DNA from: Sclerotinia nivalis
Lineage: Eukaryota > Ascomycota > Leotiomycetes > Helotiales > Sclerotiniaceae
Reading direction: 5' to 3'
NCBI GenBank assembly: GCA_029531795.1
Contig: JAPEIS010000015.1
Coordinates: 186,001-250,000, forward strand
DNA: 64,000 nt
Each line of letters begins with the position of its first letter. Position 1 is the first letter of the stretch. A program made the translations under genes and the position numbers. The notes under the pieces were generated by a model, which ran no database searches, was not told where the DNA came from, and saw only the letters and a list, made by a program, of their open reading frames with translations. This document shows positions 1 to 12,888 of the stretch, piece by piece.

Positions 1-773
1 CGGTCGATCTGCCCGACTGCCCACCCATTCATCCACCTATCTAATACCCTCCATCAAACCATCACCACCACCACACTCTTCATGTTCTGCCACTTTCACC
101 CAAGCTTCTCCCATGAAGAAAATCAAACCACCAACATCCGCTCCCTCTCACCCTCTCACTCCTCACTCCACACAACCCATTAAGATGCACCAACGCACTT
201 CAGTATCCGCAAAATCTCAAATCTCTCAAAATCTCCCAAACACCTCAAAAAGAAAATAGAAGAAGTAAGGAAAAAGAACTCCACCGAACGCCAATGCTGC
301 ACCAATGATCCCATCCTCCACTCTCAAGCATGCTCTTAAGCATTGCCCCAAAACGAATTGTGTCGTATGATATGATGTATGATACAAGTATGAAATAATT
401 TTTGTGTGTCTTTCTCTCTCGAGATAGCGTAGATTGAAAAGCGTGGTGTAATAGAAATGAAAAAGTGCATGCCAGAGCCAAATAGAATGAAATAGGATAG
501 AAAGTAATAATCAATATTCGTTTTCAGCACAGCTACCTATGCTTACTATCAAATATTGATTCTGTGGTGCAGAGATACCACTCTACCATTGATAACTCGG
601 AGTGGAAGATGCTGGAAAACGTAATATCAACGTCTGTTATTCTTCCAAACAATGTCATGTGATGATTGTATCACGAGACACGTCTTATTAGTCCCCACTC
701 TCCCTGCCCACATGAAGTCGACCTGATTGACTTATAAATATCCGAATCTGATGATATGAAATCACGAGTCTTC
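1..773. other. Gene-free left edge
   Basis: No coding region is supported. The first 250 bases are C/A-rich and pyrimidine-biased, as seen in fungal leaders or trailers, and the rest is AT-rich. It probably holds the 3' trailer of the PHD-finger gene that ends at 774 and flanking sequence of a gene outside the window. Confidence 0.5.
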
Positions 774-3700
774 CTATTCATCAGAATCATCAACAAGTCC
801 AACCAAACTTTCCTCATAATCAACCTCCATACCGTCATCCTCAACTGCTCCATCATTAGCAGTAGAAGCCAGACGTCCTTGAAGAAAAGCTGTCATAGCC
901 ACCAAAGATGATTTGTCAGCTTGAGTTAATGGCTTATTCTTGGAAAGCTTTGACGCGTCTCCTTGTGCTATTAACTTGATAACAGGCTCATCGGCTTCGG
1001 ACTAAAGGGATTTTGGATTAGCGTTTTGTGTTACGTCATTATGTTACGTAGTTTTGAGATTTAAATGTAATTGAGAGATAACTTACAATTAAGGCATCAA
1101 TTAGACTTTGTGTAAGATTAATTGATGGATTTGCTGTGGCCAGATATGCAAGATTGAGAGCAGCTTGCTGTTCATCAATGTCACGTCTGCTGAATTCGAC
1201 GGTTTGTGATCGTGGTTTCGGAATAGAGGTCCTGTTATTGGCAAAGCTTCGTTGATTGTATTGTCCAAATTCACGATGAATACTATACAATTAATCAGTA
1301 AATGAACATCCATCAGTTGAAGGGGATACATACCGTGAAATGAAGTCAAGCTTGATACCCTCTTCTGGAAGCTTATACACATGACCATACTCTCTCTGCT
1401 CGTAAAACCCACTGCCTTGATCTTCATCTTCAGAGACAGTGTTCTCAACCTCAATATGACCATTATTTCTAATGCCACGAGCAAGGACAGGTTTAATGAG
1501 TGAAGCCCCTTTGATCTTTCGGAAACGATGAGCTGGACCTAAAGATCCTGGTACTTTCTCAAGAAGATCATCAACATGAGCCGGACATCTCCAAGATTTT
1601 CCAGGTGGAGGTTCTTTTGCAAGTGGAGGATCCAAACAATCCAAATGCCACGAGAGACTACAATAAGAACATGGAATGATTGCTCGACTTGGTTGAGATG
1701 CTGAGAGGTGACAGTTATGACAGAGAATTGGATTTCCTTTGTTGTCCTTCAGTTTGAAGTAATCTGGAGTTTCATCATAACCACGATTATTCCTGATGAG
1801 TGGGTTAGTAAGAGAAAGCCAAGAGTATTACAAGAGGTAAGCTTACTTTGGCTTTTGTACAACACCTTCTTCGTACTCTCCTTCAGTTCCGGTTTTGACA
1901 TTTTCGAAATATTCCCGAATTGCTTTTGGGAGATGGAAAGCACTTGGATTCTTTCTCTCCAAATCTGCCAACAAAGGACCAAAAAATCCAACTTCTTCAT
2001 CTTTCGATCGAGGAACATTGTCCGCAAGACATGCATAACAATACCATTCTTCATCTGTTAAAGTTTCCGGATCACTCGGAAGATCTACACATTTGAAGTG
2101 AAAAGATCGAGTGCATCCGTCACAACAAAGTAATTTACCATTGCCGCCACAAGACGCACAATAGTCGTCGTTATCTCCACCGGTCTGTTCAAGCATATGT
2201 CAGCTTTTTTGGTTGTTCAAAATACAACCATAATAAACTCTCTTAACAAATAATAGGATGATGAATAGTGAATGTGAAGGTTGCAAAGGTTTCATGTGTG
2301 GGGGTTTTCTGGCTCGGCAAGGACGAATGGGTCTGATGTAGACAATCCACAATCCACCATGATTATTATCAGAGTTTGCGCTATCTGCTATCCGCCCGGA
2401 CTGCAGCTTTTTTTTTCTTCTCAAAATGTCCGCAGAACCCAGCCTCCCGATTATTGAAACAACAATGCAACATAATAAGAACCAAATTTATTTCAGAAGG
2501 TATCAAAATATCATCATTTTCATCGAATCATAAGTTTACCATCAAATATCATATAAAAATAAGAGGAACTCGAATAAATGATGACGATTTTGTGATGATA
2601 ATGATGATAATGATGATAACGATGATAACGATGACAATGATGATAAGTGTGAAGAGTGTAGAGGATGTAGATGAGGATGCAATGAAGGGGTAGAAGGGGT
2701 GGAGTGACTGAAAAGAAAAAGCGATAGAAAGTGACAAAGAGCGATGAAGAACTTTACAACATCGTCTATTTATCCTTTCCACCACCGTCGTCGATACTTC
2801 ATACAGATATTTTAAACAAAATAGCTTACCTGTTGATTTGTATAATAACCTCCAACTGGACTATTCCGTTCACCGCTCGCTCTTGGGATACCAGCTGAAG
2901 GGCCACTCTTTTTCTTCATTGGTCTGTGCGAGGGAAAAGATTTGTTAGCGAATTATTTTGGTCATTTAAACAAGAAAGAAAGAAGAAAGGAAAATTCAAG
3001 TTCAATTCATGGTGAAAGAAAGCTCCGTCTGTTATCTGTTGTGTAACATGAGGATACAACACGACGCGGCAGGAGCACTTAAAACAATGTGTGAAGTAGC
3101 GAAGATTAGAGGGATCCAGGGATAATAATAAATCAAGAGATACAAAGTCCTTCCCTTCCAAAGGATATAGAAATAGAAAATCTGACGTGATACAAAAGAC
3201 ATAAAATAAAGCATAGAAACTTACGAAGTTTTGACACGTAGACCAGTGCCATTCTTTGCCTTTCTAGATGGTCGATTAGATGAGGGTGTGCCAGCACGTG
3301 AATTTGGTAATGATCCAGGAGGTAAATCGGGTTGAAATCCAAGTCCGGTAGGTGAACTCATTTCCGAATCGTAATTGTTAACAGGAGCAGTAGTGGTTTG
3401 TCTTCTGCTGGCTCGTTCGTTCTTATTGATCAATCGAATAGTTTTGACTGGACGATTAGAAGTTGTGGTGGCAGCGGTAGGAATAGACATAGAATCTCCT
3501 CCATCAGATGTGTATTCAATAGCTCGAACTGGAGGAGTTACACTTCTAGGCTCTATATGTGGACGTACAAAGCTTTCAGTTCGTATGTCTTCAGTAATAC
3601 CATTGGTAATTTCTCGCGCCTTGCGCTTCCATTTACCAACCATTTCACTCTCTTCGTAAGTAGGGCGATCAATTGCCTGCTTCTTCTTTGATTTGAACAC

Positions 3701-5671
3701 GATCTGTGGCTTTTTAGGCATCACTGGCTTCAATATTGGTACTGATCCAACAGAAGAAGACGATGAGGTACGTATTAATTCAGGTGCCATATTTGAGTTA
3801 GCCCGAATATTTTCGGTATCAACACCAGAACTTAAATTTGTGGTTGTGTTATGAGATCTGGTCGGGATATTGATAGCTTGGAAGGATGGAGGCGCAGGTG
3901 ACGAAGTTTTAGATTTGTTTAGAGCTCGACTTTTATTATTGGTTTTGTTTGCCTTGGTTGAAAATGTATCTGATTCGAACCTAGACAAATCTTTCGATTT
4001 GATTGGTTGCTTTTGATTGATTGACCCTCCCACATCTGGCTGGGTCTCGGTTGAAACGGATGCACCAAATTTTGCGTTGGCATTGGCGTTACCCGCCCCA
4101 ACAATACCCTGTCCCTTGGACTGTTCGGAACCATTCGAAGATTTAGTTGTACCAGCATGGTTAAGAGCGTGGTCAAAATCCATAGGACTATATTCTTCAT
4201 TATCAAGAATTTGTTCATCAACTGAAGATAATGATGAAGAGCTTGAGATTGAGACTGCTCTCGGACGATCCGATGATTTAGGTAGTGGGGATGATAAAAT
4301 TGCACCAGAAGAAGCCGACGCAACCCCGTTCTGTTGCTTCTTCTTGATTCCATCGACGCCAGTTGCACTTGCAATTGAATTATCGTTGACTTCCTCATTC
4401 GTAGCCGTAAAAGTATTTCCTTTGTGCTTTTTATTAGGATAAAGAGCATGATCTCCCTGATTTCGTGGAGATAAAGATGCAGAAGATGGTTTAACATCTG
4501 ATGGGCGCCTAACAGGATCAGCTGCTGCTGCTCTTGTGTCTTTCTTGGTAGAAGCAGATGGTGGCGGTGGAGGTGGCTGAGCATATATCGAAGCATATGG
4601 TGAAGCATATGGCGAGGAGTATGTAGGTCTTTGTGTCTCAAATATTGGTTTGAAAGGTTGGAATATCATAGCTTGGGCAGGTGGCGGTGGTGGAGCTTGA
4701 GGACGTCGCGGTCGATAAGGTGCAGGGTCACTACCATCTCCGTTGAAATAATATTCAGCAGTCTTGTCCTTTCTACCTTCCTTTTTCTTGAGCGAGATCA
4801 ATTTGGTAAAATCCCGAATCTCCTCCTCAGTAGCCTCCTCGTAGACCACTTTTTCAACGAGCGTGCCAAAATTCTCTGGATCCTCGTCGAATAGTTCTCG
4901 TAAAGCAAAGGCGGTACACCAATGCTGCTCCTCGATCGCTTGGGATACCGCTAATTCCACCATCCTAGCAGTTTTCCTGCGAAAAGCCGCCTCGGCTGCC
5001 CGAGCCCGTCCCTCCCTTTGACGAGCCTCATCTCTTTCATCATACGTATAATTCATCTTGTGATTATGATAAGAAGTAGCTAGAGAAGGCGACTCGTGTG
5101 GAAGAGGTGTGCGTTGAGCAGGAGAAGTCGCATACATGCTAGGTCCTTCGCTTTCGTTGCGTACGCTTTGAGGTGCGAGACTCGATCTAGTAAGACTTTT
5201 TCGCGCGCTTCTTGGTTGTTGGGGAGTTGAAGGCGGAACGTATTCAGTGTCCTCGATCCTTGTAGATGTCGACCGTCGTCGTGAAACGTTCGAGAGAGAT
5301 TCCGTAGTGTCCATCGCTTCTTGGGGTGTGGTTGATAAAGAGGGAGGAGCATCATCCATCACTTCTATGACGCCATTAGGTCTGCTTCCATTCGCATCTG
5401 CTGCCTCAGATCTGGCAGAAGATTTAACGGCTTTTGCGCTCGGTCGCGTTCCAAGTGGTGCCATATTTGCGACCACTCCGTGCCTCTCCATTCCAGCTTC
5501 TGCGAAAGACGGCAAAGGCGTAGGAATAGGAGGTTCCGTCCATTTGTCCATAAACGTTCTTTTTCGACCTGTATCTGCGACAGTAGCTGGAGAAGAGTTC
5601 GGATTGCGTTGTGCGGAAACAAAAGGACTGGAACGACGAGAGCGTGTTGGGCGGGAATTGAGTTGGCTCAT
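774..5671 (-). CDS. Rco1-like protein with two PHD fingers (Rpd3S-type histone deacetylase subunit)
   Basis: Six exons join in frame: 5671-3225, 2923-2830, 2184-1847, 1792-1334, 1282-1087 and 1001-774, giving 1253 residues. The N-terminal two thirds are low-complexity, Ser/Pro/Asn-rich and probably disordered. PHD finger 1 (about residues 850-905) shows CASCGG, CCDGC, FHFKC and WYCYAC. PHD finger 2 (about 980-1040) shows CHNCH, CSYC, WHLDC and WRCPAH. A paired PHD arrangement is the hallmark of yeast Rco1 and animal PHF12, which bring the Rpd3S/Sin3 deacetylase to transcribed chromatin. A conserved stretch around residues 225-310 (HWCTAFALRELFDEDPENF) precedes Pro-rich tracts. The protein is much longer than yeast Rco1, mostly because of the disordered N-terminus. 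The last exon ends in an acidic tail. Family call is good; Rco1 orthology rather than another PHD protein is inference. Confidence 0.8.
2577..2657 (+). repeat. GAT-rich imperfect microsatellite in an intron
   Basis: Imperfect repeats of GATGATAAT/GATGACGAT type lie in the intron (2829-2185) of the PHD-finger gene. They cause spurious ORFs on both strands. At about 645 bp this is by far the longest intron of the gene. Confidence 0.7.
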
Positions 5672-7023
5672 AGCTTCCTCGCTCGTCGCCTCCTGCGACC
5701 GACCCGACTCCTTTCAATTGCGATCGCACTCCCAAGATAACTAATGAATTGTTAGTTTATGTATCATTTAATTTAAAAGGATTTAAAGTACTTCTCTGCA
5801 GTTTGCAATCATGCAAATGTTCTCAAATGTTGTTCTCAAGGGATATGTACGCGTTGAATTGTCGTGGTATGATTGAGTTGAGGAGGAAAGAAAGTCAAGT
5901 TCTCGCTTCGAGATGAAATCCCTTAGCTAGCGCCCCTTGTGAGCCGAAATCTTTGGCTGCACGAAATAATAAAAGGTAAATGACGGAATACCGTCTATTG
6001 GACCTCTGAATGAGTTATAGAATTCCTAGATAGCATAGAAGATTAATAAATGATTCTAATCGATGATCTTTACGACGAAAAAGTGTTTTGTTGAAGGAAA
6101 TATATCCTCCTATTTCAAAGGTGATCGATCGCGTAAGTTTTCTCGTGGTGTACTCGTGTCATGTGAAGAGATACCATGAAATAATGAATCAAAAGAGGGG
6201 TAGAATACAGCATCAAAAGTGGAAAGGAAGAATACCTTTATTGCTTGTTATTGTGAGGCGGTAGTGACAACGAACAATAGGTTGAAGGAGGAGAAGAAGA
6301 AGAAAGCAGAAGAGGAACAAGGTGGTGGAATGAATAACCCGCCCTTATCGATACCGAAATGAAATTAATTGGTGACCAAAAGATCTTGGAGTCGCTTAAA
6401 AGGCTGCTGGATGGATAGGGCGGCAGTAGGTGGCTTCAAACAGCTTCCGTATTAATTTCCTCGACGGTCTTTGATGAAGTGGAAATGTACCCAGGAGGAT
6501 TATTCTGTATTGTTTTTGGACCGGATCTTGGAAGCGAAGAAAGTATGTAACGGTTTACTAGGCAATTCTTGGATCTTGCCTTCAAACCTAACTACGCTAA
6601 CCGAGTATCGAAAAAGAGGAGGTGCCGTACCAATTCAGAGTGGCCACACATCACATAGCTGAGAAAGTCATAGAAACACGCGATAATCGAAAGATTAAAT
6701 TCACTTGCAAAATTGGTTCAGCACTCATATATTTGCTGCATATCTCTGAATGAGAAGCTTTCCACTGCTTAATAAAATCTTCCTATGGGATGCAGACCCG
6801 AGTTACCACATTTATCGGTCGCTCTTCCAAATGACAACAATAAATGAGGTAAGAACAGTGAAATACTTGACAAGCTTTATGAAGCAGTGCCGGCAGCAAG
6901 AAACGTAAATAGAGAAGAGTAGTTTTTCATAGTAATGTTTGAAACAGACCATTTGTCAGCTTTCAACTGATTCAGTTGTCACCTCTCTTCCTCTTATCAC
7001 GTGCCTATTCCTCATCTACCTAT
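5672..7023. other. Intergenic, promoter of the PHD gene and 3' side of the EBP1-like gene
   Basis: No gene is supported across about 1.35 kb. The right part is the probable trailer of the gene ending at 7024, and the left part is the probable promoter and leader of the gene starting at 5671. Only a short ORF (6471-6662) without recognisable features is present. Confidence 0.5.
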
Positions 7024-8496
7024 TTACTCTGCTGCAGCGGGCTTCTTGGCAGCTTTCTTCTTCTTGTCCTTAGCCAAAGGCTGCTCCAGTATCTTGAGGA
7101 TCTCTTCATCGGTGATCTTCTTATCGGTCTTGAACTTGCTAAGATCTGGCTCAGGGGGTGAGGCAATCTTTTGTAAACCATTTTTGGTGATTGCTAAACG
7201 TGTTAGGTTAATCTTTCAAAGGCAAATATTTTTAATTATTACTTACCGATTGTGGTTAACAATCTTCCAACTGCCTCGTTGTCCTTGTCTCCAACAACTT
7301 CATATTGTCTGAAGACGTTACCACGTACACACTCAACAACACCGACCTTAGCATCTCTCTCGGATTCCAATTGTCGTAAACTGAATGGGAAAGTGCCAAA
7401 CTTCTTCACAACCTCGTTCATGATCGCTCTAGAACTTGGTCGCTTCAAAGCGTATGTGAGGTTGGTACGACGGTGAAGAGTAGTTCTGTTCTCAAAGTTC
7501 TTGATCTTTCCAGAGCCAAGAGAAACACCCATCTCAACACCCCAAACCTCGCCGACTTCTGGAACACCATCACCTCTTGTACCATCTCCTGGAGCAAGAA
7601 TAATCTTCTTCTTTCCTTCAATTTCGTTGCGCTCAAACTGCCAAGAGGTGGTGTGCTCGACCAAGTTACAGTCGTAACTCTTTACCAATTTCTCGAGCAA
7701 GCTTGTGATCTTAGTTTGGGTGGGAGCTTTAACAGCTGCTGCCTTCTTCTGCTCCTCTTCTGTGCCGACTGGGACCAATCCAGGAGGAACCATCAAACGT
7801 AACAACAGCTCATTTGCGTAGTGTGTAGCCAACAAGAGATCCGCATCTCTTCCACTGATCTCTCCATTTGCGTTCTCAGCAGAAGGAATGATAATGGTAT
7901 CACAGGCAATTGTTCCGAATCCGTCGATTTGTGCACCGAGTTGAATTTTGATGGCTTCGCCCTCTTTGAGAACAACATTTGCTTCGGCTTCGTCCGTTTT
8001 AAGAGGAGTATAAGGAGTTACGAAAGCTGAAGGAGAAACAGTGGTTGGATGGGCAATACCTTTCTGTTTGTTAGTCGAATAAATATGATGAATAGAGGAG
8101 TTCTGCTTACCCTTGACCATCTTCTTTCCTCGGTAAACCTTCGCGATCTCCTCCTCGAGGAGCTTGTCACCCTTCTCGCAGATTGTGACAATTTTCTCGC
8201 CAGCAACACACAAGGCGGTAACATCCTTCAAAACCTTTTGGGAGATTGTAGCAGCATTCTTGTATTTGGTGAGGGTATCAGGGTTGTTGAGAGAATAATC
8301 TACATGTTTTTATACTATTAGTCACTTGTCCTCTGTTCTTTGCGCTGTTTCCAAGGTGGTTGAGCAAATTCTTGTATCTTTCGAGTCGCATTGGCGGGGT
8401 TCATCTTTGCTCAACAAAGTAAGATGGAATTGATGATTAATAAGGAAATATGAACAACTGACCAATCTCCTGAGCTTCTTCCTTCTTATCGGCCAT
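7024..8496 (-). CDS. EBP1/PA2G4-like protein (42-kDa curved DNA-binding protein family, catalytically inactive aminopeptidase fold)
   Basis: Exons 8496-8463, 8299-8111, 8059-7247 and 7193-7024 give 401 residues. The start reads MADKKEEAQEIDYSLNNPDTLTKYK, followed by AATISQKVL, the usual N-terminus of PA2G4/EBP1 and of the fission yeast curved DNA-binding protein. These are methionine-aminopeptidase-fold proteins that have lost the metal ligands and act at ribosomes and on structured nucleic acid. The segment KGIAHPTTVSP and the later RTNLTYALKRPSSRAIMNEV fit the family. The C-terminus is a Lys/Ala-rich tail (AKDKKKKAAKKPAAAE), as expected for nucleic acid or ribosome binding. The second intron (8110-8060) is 51 nt and contains no in-frame stop, so its retention would add 17 residues. 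The gene shares a 0.9-kb divergent promoter with the SNF5 gene. Confidence 0.87.
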
Positions 8497-9418
8497 GATT
8501 GTAATGATTGTAATGGTTTCGAGTTATGCTGAGAGGTATTTGTGGATAGTAAGTGTGGTTTTGGTTGTTTTACTCGGAAGGTGTGCAGAACAATGTTTTC
8601 TTCGGATTTTCCCCTCGTAAGTTCCTGAACCTTGAGTATTTGGGGAAGCTTGGAAGGATTTAGAATGTGTGGGCTTTGTTTCGCTTGGTGGGTGACCTCA
8701 CCTGTGCCTCGACCGTGTAGCCGCCATAAGTAAGTAGTAATACATGATAATAAATAATACTTAATAATTGATACTTGATCATAATTATGTATAACATGAT
8801 ATGAAGTGATTGGTATATAAGGTATTATATTATTCAAATATATAAGTACCTGTCTATTCCATCAATCTATCTACGACATCAGCAGCAGCTTATCCGGCCA
8901 GCGGTCCGAAAATGAGCTTCTTAGAGTTACCTAAGTATCTACGACAGAGTATCCATCCATTCACTAACTCACTGAAGTTGACTCCCGAATAGTCTGCCTC
9001 CACGGCCAGCGGAGCGACATTTAACGTTTTGATTGATTTATTCAGTGGATTTTATTGTCATTTATCAGTTTCTCATTGCGCTCAAGGTAGGTAGGGTAAA
9101 CCGGAATAAAATATGGCAGATTATCCATTCTGTCCAAGATGAACAGGGCGGTGAATCTTCAAGCTCGCCAAATGATGATGTCTACTTTGCTTAACCGTAA
9201 AAGTTACTATGGAGTACTATTAAGACCATTTTGGTCAATTTATCACTAATCTCACGCCCCGTGTATGTGGTACTATGTTGTCGCGAAGTTTATATGGTTC
9301 GCGATTATGAGATTGTAAGATCTTAACATTATTCACAATTAAAACTACTTTTCTACTAATCAATTTCTTCCACTCGTTCTCTTTTATTCGTCGCATAGTT
9401 TTCCCGAATGTTTTCACC
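8497..9418. promoter_or_regulatory. Divergent promoter between EBP1-like and SNF5 genes
   Basis: About 920 bp separate two divergent start codons (8496 on minus, 9419 on plus), so both promoters must lie here or overlap. The sequence is AT-rich with no supported ORF. No specific factor site was confidently assigned. Confidence 0.55.
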
Positions 9419-11713
9419 ATGACAAAAGATCTACAACAACAAACTCCTCAAGATGAATCTTCCTCAGCTACCGCAGCTGTACCTTCTGAGTCTACGAATC
9501 CTACCTCATCTCAATCTTCTACTCTAACACATCGACCTCGGACGAAATCCGATTTTGATAAGCTCCTTCTCGAGCAATACCTTCATCATACTTTAGTCCA
9601 TTCTAGCGTCATTGTCGATGGTCAAGATAAACGGAGAGCCTATTTTACCAACAAACACCATGAAGCGCAAGATTACGAATTGGTAAAAAGTCACAAAGAT
9701 GCCTTTACAGCGAGTCGATTATATGGGACAGGTTATAATGGATATGGGAATGGAGTCACAGATGGGCCAACAAGAATATTGTATGCGCATGCGAAGTTTG
9801 CGAAGAGGAAAGCAAAGCCATTACGAATCAAGCGGAAAGACATGGCTATGCAGGCAGATCAAGTGGAAGAATTGGTACCCATAAGGTTGGATGTGGATTG
9901 GGATAAGATCAAACTTCGAGATACTTTCACTTGGAATTTACATGATCGCACTGTTACCACGGAGTTGTTTGCGAAACAACTTATAGCGGATTTAGGTCTG
10001 GTTACTCCAGTAGCAGAACCAGTACTACAACAAGTTCAACAACAAATGAATGATCAAATTGTCGACTTCAATCCACTGGTTTATTTCCCAGAAGATCCTT
10101 TGGACGAAATGTTACCATATACAGCCTATAAGAATGATGAATTGCGTATTCTCATCAAGCTCAACATCACTATTGGACCACATACATTAGAAGATAAATT
10201 CGAATGGGATATCAATAATCCTTTAAATTCACCAGAGGAGTTTGCGCAAAGTATGACCAAAGATTTATCTCTTTCCGGGGAATTCACTACAGCAATAGCA
10301 CATTGCATACGTGAACAAAGTCAGTTGTTTATACGAAGTTTGTATGGGGTTGGACATCCATTCGACGGAAGGCCGGTAGAAGATGCCGATTTAATTGCAG
10401 CATTTTTACCTTCACCTCTACCTTCAGTATTCCGGCCACATCAACAAATTAAAGAGTTTGCGCCGTATCTGTATGAGATGACTGAAGCAGATTTAGAGAA
10501 GCACGAGTTAGTATTTTCAAGAGAACAACGAAGACAAAAGAGATCTGTAAATAGGAGAGGAGGACCAGTTTTACCGGATTTGAAGGATAGACAGAGAACG
10601 GTTAGAACTTTGGTTGTATCTTCCGTATTACCTGGAGCAGCAGCGACGGTTGAGGAAAGTCGATTATACAAACGAGTGGGGGTACCATCAGGAAGAGGAA
10701 GACGTGCTGGTTTTGGTAGACAAGACGGTGCAGATCTTTCGGAATCAGATGATAGTGAAGATTCTTCTCCTGAATCTCCGGCAGTACAAGTGAGTCAAGG
10801 TACAGCAAGAACGAGAAATATGCGTGGAGCAGCTACAGCTGCACAACAAAGAATGGCCAATATTGGAAGATCAGAAACTCCAGAAGCTATGCTAGCACAT
10901 CATCATGAAACCAGAACATCAGCGAGGAAATTTGGTCGTGATGCTCGGGAGGATAGTATTGATACTCCTACATTGGTAATCAGATTAAAAATGCCGAAAG
11001 AAAAATTCAGGAAATTAGTCAGAGATTTAGGCAGAGGTCGTCCAAGTCAACAACAAACTCCTTCTATGACTCGAGCAACATCAACATTCAGTACACCTGC
11101 TCCACCAGGATCTATGGGACCACCTTCAACACCTGGAGTACAAGCAGCTCAACCATTAGCAACAACTCCAGCACCAGTACCTACTCCACAACCAGTAAAT
11201 GCTGTACCAGTAGGTCAAATTGGTAGAATTGATGCTCCAGCACCTATCCCTGGTCAAGTTCTTCCAGCTGTAAGTTTATATTTCTCGATCCTTTTACTGG
11301 CACTTCACACGATTCAATAAATAACCAGTCTTCCTTTCCCCATCTCTATTCTTTCTCAAATCCCCAACTAACATCTTCATAAGGCACCACCACCTCCAAC
11401 CTGGCTAGCCACAGGTCTTACAGCCCTTCACCAACAATACCCCAATGATCGTTTCGAAGGCATGATGCGTTATTCCGCCGTTTCCATCTCATCCGAAACC
11501 CCAGTTCCTGCTCCACCTCCAGGTACTACCCCTGAAGGTATAAAATGGATGTACCTTCCTCGAATCAGATGTCATGATTGTCCTGGTAAATTATACACAC
11601 CGGGACCGGATACCACAGTGGGAAATTTCGAGGTTCATTTGAAGAATAAGGGTCATAGGGAAAAGGTTAATTTGAGGTTGGGTAATTCTCAGGCGGGATC
11701 GTCGACGGTATAG
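9419..11713 (+). CDS. snf5: SNF5/SMARCB1 family chromatin-remodelling subunit
   Basis: Two exons, 9419-11269 and 11384-11713, joined at phase 0, give 726 residues. The SNF5 domain spans about residues 150-330 and contains the two typical repeats: VPIRLDVDWDKIKLRDTF with TVTTELFAKQLIADL, and LRILIKLNITIG with NPLNSPEEFAQSMTKDL, ending at HPFDGRPVEDADL. This family is a core subunit of SWI/SNF (Snf5) or RSC (Sfh1). The N-terminus is Gln/Ser/Thr-rich, and the region after residue 420 is low complexity with an RRAGFGR patch and Pro/Gln runs. The second exon carries a conserved C-terminal piece with CHDCPGKLYTPGPDTT and FEVHLKNKGHREK that looks zinc- or nucleic-acid-binding. The large size favours Snf5, but Sfh1 cannot be excluded. 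Confidence 0.9.
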
Positions 11714-11825
11714 CATGGGAGGGTGGATGGATGGAGTTGGAGTTGAGTTGGAGTTGGAGTTGGGATTATGGGATGTGGATGGTGGATGAGGGATGAAATG
11801 GATGGATGAAAGGCTGGAATAAAAT

Positions 11826-11859
11826 AAGTGTTTACTACCTAGGTAGGTAGTAATCACTT
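11826..11859. repeat. Strong hairpin downstream of the SNF5 gene
   Basis: An inverted repeat starts about 110 bp after the SNF5 stop: AAGTG-TT-TACTACCT, a 4-nt AGGT loop, then AGGTAGTA-AT-CACTT. Two arms of 8 and 5 bp pair perfectly, separated by a short mismatch. It could form in the 3' untranslated RNA or as a cruciform. Role unknown. Confidence 0.6.
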
Positions 11860-12888
11860 ACCCATCTTTTCAAGCGTCTTTTCAAAATGATCAATATAAA
11901 CCAATCACTCAACCAATCAAATGAATGAATGAATAAAAGAAAGCATCACCATATCTACAAGCAAAAGAAAAGAATCGACCCGACCAATTGTATAATAAAA
12001 CAAATAAATCAATCAATTATATAATAGCGTAGTATATATACTAAAATTCCTTATCAATGATAAATCTTACGGTCAATTCAATCCAAGTACATACAGTAAT
12101 GTGAATACATATTTCATATACTCGCTGCTAACCCAACCCCAAACCTCTTATCTTGTCTTTTTCACTTGATAACCCACTGCTCTTTACTTTACAATTCACT
12201 CGTTTCTATCTCTACTCACTCTAACTCTTACTCTCACTAGATATATAATCATAATCACAATTACAATTATAATTTCTTTGCTTTCTTCGCTGAATTCTCG
12301 TTTTCAATCTTACTCCCAGTCAATCTAGCCTTGATGAAGATGAAAAATCTATCTGTGATTAGGTATGTATTCCTCGATCATAATTATAGTCAATAAACAA
12401 CCTCTTCCATTACATCCTATTCCATTCCATCCATCCTATTCCTCAAACGATATACCCCCGCCCACACTCCAATCAATACGCCATGCATTATACATCTTAT
12501 GCATCATACATCCCACCCCATGTTCCCCAAAACGCCTAGAACAGTCCTTTCCACCTGGAAAAAAAAATCTGATCCGAACGTCTGATCCATGATAACCAAG
12601 TTTGCATTTCCGGATATATATCTTGGATTTCTCCTCCCATCATGATGATGAATAGTAAGTGTACTATGCTCCATACCATCAACCCAACCAATACAACGCC
12701 ATGTACTTACGTACCCATGATGTAAACCTTGCACCATTCCCAGAAAACATCGTTAGAAAGTGATCCAACCCAGCCATATATACGCCTTAATCAAAAAGTG
12801 CCTAGAATCCAGCATGCAGAGAATCTATAGTATGTCCCATCTTGAACAATCTGACGCGAAGCAATCAAACACCTTCAGACCAGAGAGT
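11860..12888. other. Intergenic between two convergent genes
   Basis: Between the SNF5 3' end and the SCA7/Sgf73 stop at 12889. It is AT-rich with C-rich pyrimidine stretches and has no supported gene. It should contain both 3' trailers. Confidence 0.5.

Noticed and set aside
2200..2785. ORFs within the 2829-2185 intron
   Set aside because: Generated by GAT/TCA simple repeats; the exon joins on both sides are well supported.
3919..5744. Several ORFs of 85-240 codons on both strands inside the PHD-protein exon
   Set aside because: They are shadows of the low-complexity first exon of the real gene.
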